From positions 1,226,001 through 1,290,000 of the forward strand of contig CP054185.1 of assembly GCA_015180985.1 (NCBI GenBank): DNA of 64,000 bases. Reading direction: 5' to 3'. This document shows positions 1-8,426 of this stretch, piece after piece. The notes beneath the pieces are model-generated. The model ran no database searches and was not told where the DNA came from. It saw nothing but the letters and a program-made list of their open reading frames with translations. Positions within the stretch are counted from its first letter, which is position 1. Each line of letters begins with the position of its first letter. The position numbers were made by a program, and so were the translations under genes. This DNA is from Flammeovirgaceae bacterium (GTDB lineage Bacteria > Bacteroidota > Bacteroidia > Cytophagales > Cyclobacteriaceae).

Positions 1-285
1 TTAGGAATTATTGATGAACTAATAAAAAAAGGCATAGAGCAGCCCGAATTACAAAAAGTTAAAAACCAGGCTGAAACCGCCCTTGAGTTTGATGAAGTAG
101 AGGTAATGAACCGTGCCATGAGCCTGGCATTTTCTTCCTTATCGGGTGATGTGAACCACGTTAACCGTGAAAAGGAGGTGATTAACAATGTATCCATCGA
201 AGCGATAATGCAAAAAGCAACAGCGATTTTGAAGGATGAAAATCTTTGTGTGATGCATTACCGTTCAAAAGCAGAAGCAGCATGA
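1..285 (+). CDS. M16 family zinc peptidase, C-terminal fragment (partial)
   Basis: The reading frame is open from the window edge to a TGA at 283-285, giving 94 residues. The text (acidic and helical, with a segment reading AMSLAFSSLSGDVNHVNREKE followed by a short helix and a basic tail) resembles the end of insulinase-like M16 peptidases, which form a clamshell of four similar domains; only part of the last non-catalytic one is here. The zinc motif HXXEH would lie upstream of the window. The stop overlaps the ispF start as ATGA, so the two genes are probably translationally coupled. Family assignment is by general resemblance of a short tail and is moderate. Confidence 0.6.
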   Translation, partial: LGIIDELIKKGIEQPELQKVKNQAETALEFDEVEVMNRAMSLAFSSLSGDVNHVNREKEVINNVSIEAIMQKATAILKDENLCVMHYRSKAEAA

Positions 286-761
286 ATATGCGGATAGGTT
301 TCGGTTTCGATGTGCACCAACTGGAGGCAGGCCGGGAATTTTGGCTTGGCGGCATAAAAATTTCTGCCGATAAAGGTGCTACCGGCCACTCCGATGCCGA
401 TGTACTTATACATGCCTTATGCGATGCCTTACTGGGCGCTGCCGGATTGCGCGACATCGGCTACCATTTTCCTAACACCGATCCCCAATGGAAGGGTAAA
501 GACAGCAGACATTTTTTAACTGAAGTAGTGCGCATGCTAAATGCAAAGGGGTGGCGGGTTGGTAATGTGGATTGTACGGTTTGCCTGGAGCGGCCAAAGA
601 TCAATCCGCATATACAGTCCATGCGGGCCGTGCTGGCACCCGTGCTTCAAATCCCGGCAGATGGCGTTAGTATTAAGGCTACTACTAATGAAAAACTTGG
701 CTACATAGGTCGTGAAGAAGGCGTATGTGCGTATGCCGTGGCTTTGATTGTAAAAAACTAA
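282..761 (+). CDS. ispF: 2-C-methyl-D-erythritol 2,4-cyclodiphosphate synthase IspF
   Basis: IspF converts CDP-methylerythritol 2-phosphate to methylerythritol cyclodiphosphate and CMP in the non-mevalonate isoprenoid pathway, as a cytosolic homotrimer with one metal per site. The 159 residues match the family length. Visible signatures are GFDVHQ near residue 8 (metal-binding Asp and His), GHSDADVLIHAL near residue 36 (second metal His and the phosphate-binding Ser/Asp), DIGYHFPNTD and the C-terminal KATTNEKLGYIGREEG that closes the cytidine site. The ATG at 282 is chosen because it overlaps the upstream stop and gives the standard N-terminus; a longer frame from 246 would add 12 unsupported residues. 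It ends 5 bases from the convergent transporter gene. Confidence 0.97.
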   Translation: MNMRIGFGFDVHQLEAGREFWLGGIKISADKGATGHSDADVLIHALCDALLGAAGLRDIGYHFPNTDPQWKGKDSRHFLTEVVRMLNAKGWRVGNVDCTVCLERPKINPHIQSMRAVLAPVLQIPADGVSIKATTNEKLGYIGREEGVCAYAVALIVKN

Positions 762-766
762 GAACA

Positions 767-1822
767 TTATTTTGTCGTTCCGCTTCCCAGCAGCATGGAC
801 CATGTTTTTAATGAAGGAGTGCGGTCGGCAATTATCTTTATGATGCCTAAAAACGGAATGAAAAGAATTAACCCGGCCACACCCCACAGTATACCTCCGG
901 TAACGATGGCTGCAATGGTAACCAATGCGTTAAGTTTCAGGCGGCTGCTTACGGCAAGCGGAAAGATTACATTCGCCTCCAGGTATTGAACCACTGCGAA
1001 TACGGCAATAACACCAAGGGGGTACCAGATGGAGTTATACGTAATCCATGAAATGGTGATGGGCAGCAGTGCTGCAATAATGATTCCGAGATACGGGATG
1101 AACGTGAGGATAGAGGCCGTAAATCCGAATAAAACCGGGTGAGGAATTCCAATCAGGTAAAGACCTAAACTGTTCAGTACACCTACAATCAGGTAAACCA
1201 ACAGCATACCTTTAATAAAATTGTAGTAGGATTGGATGCTAAGGTGAAGGATTTCGCGGATTTGCTCCTTGCGCTGCGTTGGAAAAAGCCGGTAAAGCAC
1301 ATTAACCCACCGGTCGCGATGATAAAGAATCAGCACTACGTAAACCGGAACTAAAATAAACAACACACCTGAAATCGTTCCGGCAGAAATGGTTTTCCTG
1401 ATAAAGCTCATGGTATCCGATCCGGACTGCTGACCAAGATTTTTCAGCCATTCGTTTTGTCGCTCGGCACTGATATTTAGTTCCTGCGTAATCCAGGCAC
1501 TGAATGCATGGAATGTTTGCAGCAGTTTATCCTGCAAGGTGGTCCACTCTTTAAAGAAACTCAGTAGCTGAAGTGTAAATAACCAGGCGATGGCGCCCAT
1601 CAAAACAAAAATAATCGACAGACTGATTAGAATGGCAGCCATCTTTTTAATCCGGTGCTGCTCAAGCCATATGCAAACAGGATAGAGAATGCAACTAATC
1701 AGTAAGGAAAATGAAAGCGGAATAAAGAGCGGCCTGCCGATGTAAAGTATAACTCCGCCAAAAACAATATATTGTAGGATAAGCAGGGCGGAAACCCGTG
1801 CATTTGCTTTACTGAGGTTCAT
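767..1822 (-). CDS. AI-2E family transporter (UPF0118 membrane protein)
   Basis: A 351-residue polytopic inner-membrane protein. Hydrophobic stretches lie at about residues 10-55, 60-88, 145-170 and several between 205 and 335, with a central soluble segment of about 60 residues (EWTTLQDKLLQTFHAFSAW), which is the typical pattern of the AI-2E/UPF0118 family. The glycine/proline-rich motif near LGLYLIGIPHPVLFGFTAS and FIPYLGIIIAALLP is characteristic. Members include the autoinducer-2 exporter TqsA, but many are Na+/H+ antiporters or of unknown substrate, so the substrate cannot be stated. It is convergent with ispF and is divergent from mnmD with 36 bases between starts. Confidence 0.9.
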   Translation of the reverse strand: MNLSKANARVSALLILQYIVFGGVILYIGRPLFIPLSFSLLISCILYPVCIWLEQHRIKKMAAILISLSIIFVLMGAIAWLFTLQLLSFFKEWTTLQDKLLQTFHAFSAWITQELNISAERQNEWLKNLGQQSGSDTMSFIRKTISAGTISGVLFILVPVYVVLILYHRDRWVNVLYRLFPTQRKEQIREILHLSIQSYYNFIKGMLLVYLIVGVLNSLGLYLIGIPHPVLFGFTASILTFIPYLGIIIAALLPITISWITYNSIWYPLGVIAVFAVVQYLEANVIFPLAVSSRLKLNALVTIAAIVTGGILWGVAGLILFIPFLGIIKIIADRTPSLKTWSMLLGSGTTK

Positions 1823-1858
1823 TTAATACCAATGTAACGGAAGGCCCAGTAGGTAACC

Positions 1859-2518
1859 ATGATAGAAATCATCATAACGGAAGACGGATCGCATACTATT
1901 AAAAATCATGCACTGAATGAGACCTACCATTCACTGCATGGCGCCATGAATGAGTCGCTGCATGTTTTTATAAAACACGGCCTGGAGTTTTTTCTTGCCC
2001 GATCACCTGCAGCGATTGCTGTGCTTGAAGTAGGCTTTGGCACAGGATTGAATGCCTGGCTCACGGCTAAACACCTGGCAGGTACTATGGTTAAACTTCA
2101 CTACATAGCGCTTGAGCCTCAGCCTTTGGGTGAGTCGGTTTGGTCGCAATTGAATTATGCGACTACAAACGATGATCAGACTTTGTTTAACACCCTTCAC
2201 CGCGTTGCGTGGAATGAGCCCGTGCCGGTAACTCCTGAATTTGTAATTCATAAGATGCCCAAATCGGTATATGATTTGGAACTGACTCAGGCATGCCTGG
2301 ACCTTATATATTATGATGCCTTTGCTCCTCAAAAGCAGCCTGAAATGTGGACGAGCAATATACTGGCAAAAGTGGCCGGTTGGCTTAGGCCCGGTGGTGT
2401 ATTGGTAACGTACTGCGCCAAAGGGCAGGTGAAGCGCGATTTAAAAGCGGCCGGTCTTATGGTCGAAGCCCTGCAAGGCCCCCCCGGAAAGCGCGAAATG
2501 ATTCGGGCTTTAAAATGA
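1859..2518 (+). CDS. mnmD: Stand-alone tRNA (mnm5s2U34) methyltransferase MnmD
   Basis: This is the DUF752 methyltransferase that uses S-adenosylmethionine to turn 5-aminomethyl-2-thiouridine into 5-methylaminomethyl-2-thiouridine at the wobble position of certain tRNAs. In enterobacteria it is the N-terminal half of the bifunctional MnmC; here the 219-residue frame stops after the methyltransferase and there is no FAD oxidase domain. Diagnostic text: NETYHSLHGAMNESLHVFIKHGL at the N-terminus, EVGFGTGLNAW (SAM-binding motif I) near residue 57, YYDAFAPQKQPEMW near residue 150 and CAKGQVKRDLKAAG near 190. Stand-alone MnmD is known from several lineages without MnmC. Confidence 0.93.
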   Translation: MIEIIITEDGSHTIKNHALNETYHSLHGAMNESLHVFIKHGLEFFLARSPAAIAVLEVGFGTGLNAWLTAKHLAGTMVKLHYIALEPQPLGESVWSQLNYATTNDDQTLFNTLHRVAWNEPVPVTPEFVIHKMPKSVYDLELTQACLDLIYYDAFAPQKQPEMWTSNILAKVAGWLRPGGVLVTYCAKGQVKRDLKAAGLMVEALQGPPGKREMIRALK

Positions 2519-2592
2519 GGAGTTACGTTGATCATTATTTAATTGAAGGTTGTTAGTATTAATCCTATCTTCCTCACCCTAAAGTTATTGCT

Positions 2593-4584
2593 ATGAGACC
2601 CGTGCCATTTCTACTCCTTTGTTCAGTGGTTGCATTTGCACAAAGTGCCTGGACTCCCGCTGAAATGATGAAATTCAAGCGGCTGACTTCGGCTGTTATT
2701 TCTCCAGATGGCAAGCGCGTGGCCTACACCGTTTCTGTACCTCTGATGGAAGGTGATAAATCGGAGTTCCTCACACACATCTGGGTGGCTTCCACCGATG
2801 GTAGCATGAATCGCCAGTTTACATTTGGCGATAAGTCTTGCTCCAATCCGCAGTTTTCGCCCGACAGCCGGTGGCTGGCATTCATTTCTTCGCGCGGCAG
2901 CGACCGAACCCAATTGCATGTTATTTCATTAGAAGGCGGAGAAGCAGAACAGGTGACAAACCAGAAAAATAACGTGGGCCAGTTCGCCTGGTCGCCCGAT
3001 GGCAAACGCATAGCATTCACCATGACTGACCCGCTTACTGAACAAGAAGAGAAAAACAGGAAAGAAAAACGTGATATGGAAATTGCCGATACCTATAAGA
3101 ACGCACATATCTATACGGTGAGTTTAGCGAAAGATGCGAGGGGTAAATATCCGGTGAAGCGCCTTAGCGGTGGTGATTTTCACGTGACCGATTTAACCTG
3201 GTCGCCCGATGGAAAAACAATTGCCTTTGCGCATCAGATTAATGCATCGCTTAACGAGTGGCCTACAACGGATATTAGCACAATACCTGCTGATAGTGGT
3301 GCTGTTAAAAAACTGGTGGCGAACAAAGGCCAGGATGCCAATCCCGTTTACTCGCCCGATGGCCAGTGGCTCGCTTTTTTTTCGGGCGGTGATGTTGTTA
3401 GTTGGTCGGGAGCCAATGATGTGTACATTGTTCCCGCTACAGGCGGAACACCCAAAAAACTGGCCCCAACATTTGATGGCAGTTTTCAGATTCTATCCTG
3501 GGCAGCCGATGGCAAAAGCATTTTTATTTCTGAGGCCTACCGTACCACGCGGGTTGTGTATTCCCTGCCGGTTGACGGCAAGCCGGCTAAAATAATTACA
3601 CCCGCTGAGGGTATGCACACCAATGCCACCTTTAATAAAGCAACTGACCAGATGGCGTGTATTTACCAAAACTCATCCGTCCCTGCCAATGTGTATGTAA
3701 TGAGCTTAAAGGATATGAAGCTGCGTAAAATTTCCTCCATCAATGACGACTTTGCCGCTAAGCCTCATGCCAAAACTGAAGTGATTTCCTGGAAATCGAA
3801 GGACGGAAAATATATCATTGACGGCTTGCTTACCTATCCGGCTAATTACCAAGCCGGCAGAAAGTATCCGCTTATCCTGAATATTCACGGAGGTCCTGCC
3901 GGAGTTTTCACCCAGAATTATACAGGTGCCAGTACCATTTACCCGCTTCAGGCTTTTGCCAGCGAAGGGTATGCAGTACTTCGGCCTAACCCGCGTGGTA
4001 GTTCAGGGTATGGTGTTGAATTTCGCCAGGCCAATAAAAACGACTGGGGCTTTGGCGATTATGACGACATCATGGCGGGAGTGGATAAGGTTATTGCTGA
4101 TGGGCTGGTGCATCCGGACAGCTTGTGCGTTACCGGATGGAGTTATGGCGGTTACATGACGTCCATGATCATCACAAAAACCAACCGGTTTAAGGCCGCC
4201 ATGGTTGGTGCAGGCGTTACCAACCTGATAAGCTTTACCGGTACGGCTGATATTCCTGATTTCATACCCGACTACTTTGGCGGAGAATTGTGGGATCGCA
4301 CCGATGTGTATGCCCGGCACTCGGCCATGTTTGCCGTAAAAAATGCAAAAACACCAACGCTGGTAATCCATGGTGAGCGTGATTTGCGTGTACCGATTTC
4401 GCAGGGGCAGGAGTTATACATGGCGTTGAAAAGGTTGGGTGTAAAAACACAAATGGTTTCGTACCCGCGTACGCCTCACGGTCCGCAGGAGCCAAAGTTT
4501 ATCCAGGATATTGCCGAGCGGGTTATTGACTGGTTTAATCAACACAACCGCGGAAGAAAAGCAAAACACACCGATACAAATTGA
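2593..4584 (+). CDS. S9 family prolyl oligopeptidase-type serine peptidase
   Basis: A secreted or periplasmic 663-residue peptidase. A short signal peptide (RPVPFLLLCSVVAFAQS) is followed by a seven-bladed beta-propeller carrying several WSPDGK-type WD40/PD40 repeats between residues 35 and 370, and a C-terminal alpha/beta hydrolase domain from about residue 395. The catalytic triad is visible: Ser517 in GWSYGGYM, Asp597 in GERDLRVP and His629 in TPHGPQ. Such enzymes, of the dipeptidyl-peptidase/acylaminoacyl-peptidase type, cleave short peptides and support growth on protein. The gene appears monocistronic, preceded by 74 bases after mnmD. The sequence does not decide between DPP and acylaminoacyl specificity. 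Confidence 0.94.
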   Translation: MRPVPFLLLCSVVAFAQSAWTPAEMMKFKRLTSAVISPDGKRVAYTVSVPLMEGDKSEFLTHIWVASTDGSMNRQFTFGDKSCSNPQFSPDSRWLAFISSRGSDRTQLHVISLEGGEAEQVTNQKNNVGQFAWSPDGKRIAFTMTDPLTEQEEKNRKEKRDMEIADTYKNAHIYTVSLAKDARGKYPVKRLSGGDFHVTDLTWSPDGKTIAFAHQINASLNEWPTTDISTIPADSGAVKKLVANKGQDANPVYSPDGQWLAFFSGGDVVSWSGANDVYIVPATGGTPKKLAPTFDGSFQILSWAADGKSIFISEAYRTTRVVYSLPVDGKPAKIITPAEGMHTNATFNKATDQMACIYQNSSVPANVYVMSLKDMKLRKISSINDDFAAKPHAKTEVISWKSKDGKYIIDGLLTYPANYQAGRKYPLILNIHGGPAGVFTQNYTGASTIYPLQAFASEGYAVLRPNPRGSSGYGVEFRQANKNDWGFGDYDDIMAGVDKVIADGLVHPDSLCVTGWSYGGYMTSMIITKTNRFKAAMVGAGVTNLISFTGTADIPDFIPDYFGGELWDRTDVYARHSAMFAVKNAKTPTLVIHGERDLRVPISQGQELYMALKRLGVKTQMVSYPRTPHGPQEPKFIQDIAERVIDWFNQHNRGRKAKHTDTN

Positions 4585-4639
4585 TTTTATGGATCGGATT
4601 TTCATTTTTAATTATTTTTAAATATTGCGTAGCCGGCTA

Positions 4640-7345
4640 ATGCTGTTCAGGAAGGGTATCGGGTTACTTGTTGTGCTATTGGGACTTGCATACTCAATTC
4701 AGGCTCAGCAGCAATTTGCTCATCCGGTAACCCTGTTGCCCTCCGAAGTGCCGGTGTCTTTCCTGCAGTTTATCGAAAAAGTTGAGCGGGAAACCGGGGT
4801 GCGTTTTTTCTATGATTCCAACTGGATTGAGTATCTCAGCATAGACAGGGCGTATACTAATTTACCGTTGGGCAGGATTTTAGATCAGGTGCTGGAGGGT
4901 TCCGATATTACCTATACGGCATTAAGCGGTTATGGTATTATACTGGTTAAAGATCCGTCCCGAGAAATTGAACGTCAACGTTTGCTGGCCAAAGCAGTAG
5001 CTCAGCGTAAAAAGGTTGAACAACTGGTTATTGGCAATCCTGCCGATTACCATCCTGACAAAAAACTGGTTTTGCGCGGACTTGTTACCGATGAGAAAAC
5101 TTCTTCGCCTGTCCGTAATGCCACCATTACCCTGCTTAACGCGGAGCGGGGAACCACCACCAATGAACAAGGTGCTTACGAACTTACGTTGTCACCCGGA
5201 AGTAATCTGGTTAGTTTCAGCCATGCCAACTATTCAGAAGAAATTATTGATTTAAAGATTTACACCAGCGGACGTTTAAATATTATCCTGGAGGAAGTTC
5301 CAATTGTACTGGAAGAAGTGATTGTGACTGATCAGGCCATTGTAAATTCAACTATTGGGCAGGTTACCTTGCGGGTAAGTGAAATGAAGCGGACTCCCGT
5401 TTTCCTGGGCGAGGTAGATGTTGTAAAGCAGGTGCAAACACAAGCGGGTGTAACTACAGTGGGCGAGCTGGCTGCTGGTTTTAATGTACGGGGAGGAAGC
5501 ACCGATCAAAACCTGGTGCTTTATGATGGGTTGCCGATTTTCAATACATCGCATGCATTAGGATTTTTCTCAGCATTTAATGCTGAAGCCATAAACCAGG
5601 TAGCGTTTTATAAGGGGGGTATTCCAGCCGAGTTTGGAGGCAGGGCATCATCGGTTTTGAACGTTACCTCAAAGGAAGGAAACTATAACCGCTGGACCGG
5701 CAGCGGTGGCATAGGCTTCATCTCAACATTTTTAACTGTTGGCGGCCCTATAAAAAAAGATACAACCTCGGTTATCGCTTCGGTACGTGCGACTTATTCC
5801 GACTGGATGCTCAAGTTGGTCAATTCTGATTATACAACCCTGCAGAACAGCTCGGTACAGTTTTATGATGGCTCGTTTAAATTAGCGCATAAGTTTTCTG
5901 CCAAAAGCAAGCTGATATTTTCGGGCTATTTCAGCCGTGACCGTATGCGGCTTACCAATGACACTCTTTTTCAATGGAATAATCTGGCCGTTTCAGCACG
6001 ATTTGACAGGGCCGTAAGCGATAAGCTGTTTTACAGCATAACCATGGGTATGGGTGGTTATCGTTATACGCTGAACGAAGCGGATGAACGCGAAGCGTTT
6101 GATTTGACATATGGTATTGTATATCCATCCATTAGGGCCGACTTCAATTACAACGACAGGAATCCGAAGGCCTTCGGTTTCCAGGCTACGTATTACAATT
6201 TTAAACCGGGCACGCTTAGGCCGTCTACACCGGCATCCCTTATTCCGGCTATTTCAATTGCTGATGAGAATGCAGTTGAAGCCGGAGTTTATTTTAGCGA
6301 ATCATTTAAGCTTGGAAACCGCATCAACCTGGATGCCGGCATCCGGTATGCGTTGTATGCCCGGCTTGGACCAGGCACTGTTTATGATTACGAAGCCGGT
6401 CAGCCTCTTGAGCCGCAAAATGTAATTGATTCTGCCCAATACCCGGCTGGCAGCCTCATTAAATTTTATCACGGACCTGAACCCCGCCTGGCTGCGCGAT
6501 ATTCGTTGAATCAATTCAGTTCATTAAAATTCGGGTATAACCGTTTATATCAATTTGTTCACCTGATTAGCAACACAGCCGCGGTAACTCCGGTAGATGT
6601 TTGGCAATCAAGCAACAGTTTTTTCAGACCCCAACTGGCCGATCAGGTTTCGGCAGGGTACTTCAGAAATCTGAAAGAGAATACCTATGAAGTATATGGC
6701 GAGTTGTTTTACAAGCATATTGCCAACATTCTCGATTTTAAAGACGGAGCAAGTTTGATTTTGAATAATAAACTTGAAACGGCATTGCTTCCCGGTAAAG
6801 CGAGGTCGTATGGTGTTGAACTTTCGGCAACCAAACTCAGGGGACGGCTGCAGGGAAATATGAATTACACTTTCTCACGCTCATTCAGGCAGGTAAATGG
6901 TAACGATGAAATTGAAAAGATTAATAACGGAAAATTTTTCCCCGCTAATTTCGATCAGCCCCACGTGGTTAACCTCACCTGGCGCTATGCTATAAGCCGC
7001 AGGCATTACTTTTCAGGGAACTTTACCTACCATACCGGACGGCCCATTTCACTTCCGGCCCATATTTACTACGTGGATGGCATTGGCATTTCGGATTTTC
7101 CGGAACGCAATACATACCGGTTGCCCGACTACCACCGCCTGGATATAGCCTTTATTATTGAGGGCAATCACAAGCGGAAAAAATTGTGGGATGGCACCTG
7201 GGTTATTTCTGCCTATAACCTCTACGGCAGAAAAAATGCGTACTCAGTCTTTTTCCAGCAGGATCAATGGGGTATTCTTAAGCCCTACCAGCTTTCTGTA
7301 GTAGGCACAGTTATTCCAACTATTAACTACACGTTCAAGTTCTGA
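4640..7345 (+). CDS. TonB-dependent receptor with STN and carboxypeptidase-like N-terminal domains
   Basis: An outer-membrane active transporter of about 900 residues. After a signal peptide ending near SIQAQ comes an STN-type domain (VSFLQFIEKVERETGVRF to the GYGIILVKD end, residues about 30-105), then a carboxypeptidase regulatory-like beta-sandwich (LRGLVTDEKTSSPVRNATITLLN), a plug (VGELAAGFNVRGGSTDQNLVLYDGLPIF) and a 22-stranded barrel ending in INYTFKF with the terminal Phe expected for BAM insertion. STN domains often contact an anti-sigma factor, but no sigma/FecR pair is nearby. The ATG at 4640 gives a clean signal peptide; an in-frame TTG lies at 4625. The stop overlaps the DUF4249 start by one base. 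Confidence 0.92.
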   Translation: MLFRKGIGLLVVLLGLAYSIQAQQQFAHPVTLLPSEVPVSFLQFIEKVERETGVRFFYDSNWIEYLSIDRAYTNLPLGRILDQVLEGSDITYTALSGYGIILVKDPSREIERQRLLAKAVAQRKKVEQLVIGNPADYHPDKKLVLRGLVTDEKTSSPVRNATITLLNAERGTTTNEQGAYELTLSPGSNLVSFSHANYSEEIIDLKIYTSGRLNIILEEVPIVLEEVIVTDQAIVNSTIGQVTLRVSEMKRTPVFLGEVDVVKQVQTQAGVTTVGELAAGFNVRGGSTDQNLVLYDGLPIFNTSHALGFFSAFNAEAINQVAFYKGGIPAEFGGRASSVLNVTSKEGNYNRWTGSGGIGFISTFLTVGGPIKKDTTSVIASVRATYSDWMLKLVNSDYTTLQNSSVQFYDGSFKLAHKFSAKSKLIFSGYFSRDRMRLTNDTLFQWNNLAVSARFDRAVSDKLFYSITMGMGGYRYTLNEADEREAFDLTYGIVYPSIRADFNYNDRNPKAFGFQATYYNFKPGTLRPSTPASLIPAISIADENAVEAGVYFSESFKLGNRINLDAGIRYALYARLGPGTVYDYEAGQPLEPQNVIDSAQYPAGSLIKFYHGPEPRLAARYSLNQFSSLKFGYNRLYQFVHLISNTAAVTPVDVWQSSNSFFRPQLADQVSAGYFRNLKENTYEVYGELFYKHIANILDFKDGASLILNNKLETALLPGKARSYGVELSATKLRGRLQGNMNYTFSRSFRQVNGNDEIEKINNGKFFPANFDQPHVVNLTWRYAISRRHYFSGNFTYHTGRPISLPAHIYYVDGIGISDFPERNTYRLPDYHRLDIAFIIEGNHKRKKLWDGTWVISAYNLYGRKNAYSVFFQQDQWGILKPYQLSVVGTVIPTINYTFKF

Positions 7346-8424
7346 TGAAAATGTTAAAGAAGACAGTAATTGTGTTGGTAGCAGCCTTAATCGGAAGCTG
7401 CGTTGATCCGTTTAACATTCCAAGAATCGACTCATCACCTCAACTGGTAGTTGATGCTACCATTACCGATGAGCCCGGCCCGCATACCGTTACGCTAACC
7501 TATACATCCGAGTTATCGAACGATTATACAAACCGGGAGTTTGTTAGTGGAGCCATCGTTCGTATAAAAGATGAGACAACCGATGTAACAACCGGCCTGG
7601 TTGAAACATCAACCGGAAAGTACCAAACACCGGATAACTGGGGCGTTGTGGTTGGGAGGGCGTATAGTCTTTATATTCAGCTTGCGGATGGACGTGAATT
7701 TCGTTCAGATACCCAACAGGTTTTTCCGGCCGGTGAGATTGACAGCCTTTCGCTTGTGTTTCTTCCTAATTCAATAAATCAAAATGATGGCACGCAACCC
7801 CAGAACGCCATTGGAATTTATATTGATTCAAAGGGCGTTGCCGGAGAACCCAATTTTTTCCGTTGGAGGTGGACAGGCACCTATCAGGTTGAAACGGATC
7901 CGGCTAATAAAACACGGATTGACCCCAACTGTATGTGTGAAGTTCCCGATCCTCCGGCCTGTGCCTTTGGTACATGCAGTTGCTGTACCTGTTGGGTAAG
8001 CGATTTCAGTAACCGGGCAACAGTGTCAAACAATCAATTCATAAACGACAATTCGTTTTACAATGTATTCTTAGGCAAAATACCGGTAGAGCCATTCCGC
8101 TTTTTCAGAAAATATCATGTTGAAGTTGAACAGCTAAGCCTTTCCGAATCGGCCTACAATTTTTGGAAACTTGTGCAAGCTCAACAACAAGGTGCTACAG
8201 ATATCTTTCAGCCAAACGCCATTAAGATTAGAGGTAATGTGAAATCGATTACCGATCAGGATGCTGAAGCTTTTGGTGTGGTATCTTTTTGTTCAGTTAG
8301 CAAAGCTTCACGATTTATTTTCAGGCATGAGTTGCCGGTTGTATTGCTTGACCCCCCCCTGATACGGGAAGATTGCCGGATTATTTTTAGAAATGCTTCC
8401 AACGTCCGACCTGATTTCTGGTAA
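7345..8424 (+). CDS. DUF4249 family lipoprotein with a cysteine cluster
   Basis: A 359-residue predicted lipoprotein with lipobox IGSC (Cys19), placing it on the inner or outer membrane. The body (PQLVVDATITDEPGPHTVTLTYTSEL, then an Ig-like beta domain) matches DUF4249, a Bacteroidota family regularly encoded directly after TonB receptors and thought to be a surface or periplasmic partner of them. Unusual is a dense group of seven cysteines between residues 196 and 216 (Cys196, 198, 206, 211, 213, 214, 216). It could hold a disulfide knot or a metal. It starts at the receptor stop (one-base overlap) and is followed after 2 bases by the next gene, so the three are almost surely one operon. Biochemical function is unknown. 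Confidence 0.88.
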   Translation: MKMLKKTVIVLVAALIGSCVDPFNIPRIDSSPQLVVDATITDEPGPHTVTLTYTSELSNDYTNREFVSGAIVRIKDETTDVTTGLVETSTGKYQTPDNWGVVVGRAYSLYIQLADGREFRSDTQQVFPAGEIDSLSLVFLPNSINQNDGTQPQNAIGIYIDSKGVAGEPNFFRWRWTGTYQVETDPANKTRIDPNCMCEVPDPPACAFGTCSCCTCWVSDFSNRATVSNNQFINDNSFYNVFLGKIPVEPFRFFRKYHVEVEQLSLSESAYNFWKLVQAQQQGATDIFQPNAIKIRGNVKSITDQDAEAFGVVSFCSVSKASRFIFRHELPVVLLDPPLIREDCRIIFRNASNVRPDFW

Positions 8425-8426
8425 CG

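Noticed and set aside
4625..4640. TTG start for the STN receptor
   Set aside because: It adds five residues before an ATG that already gives a typical signal peptide; kept as an alternative only.
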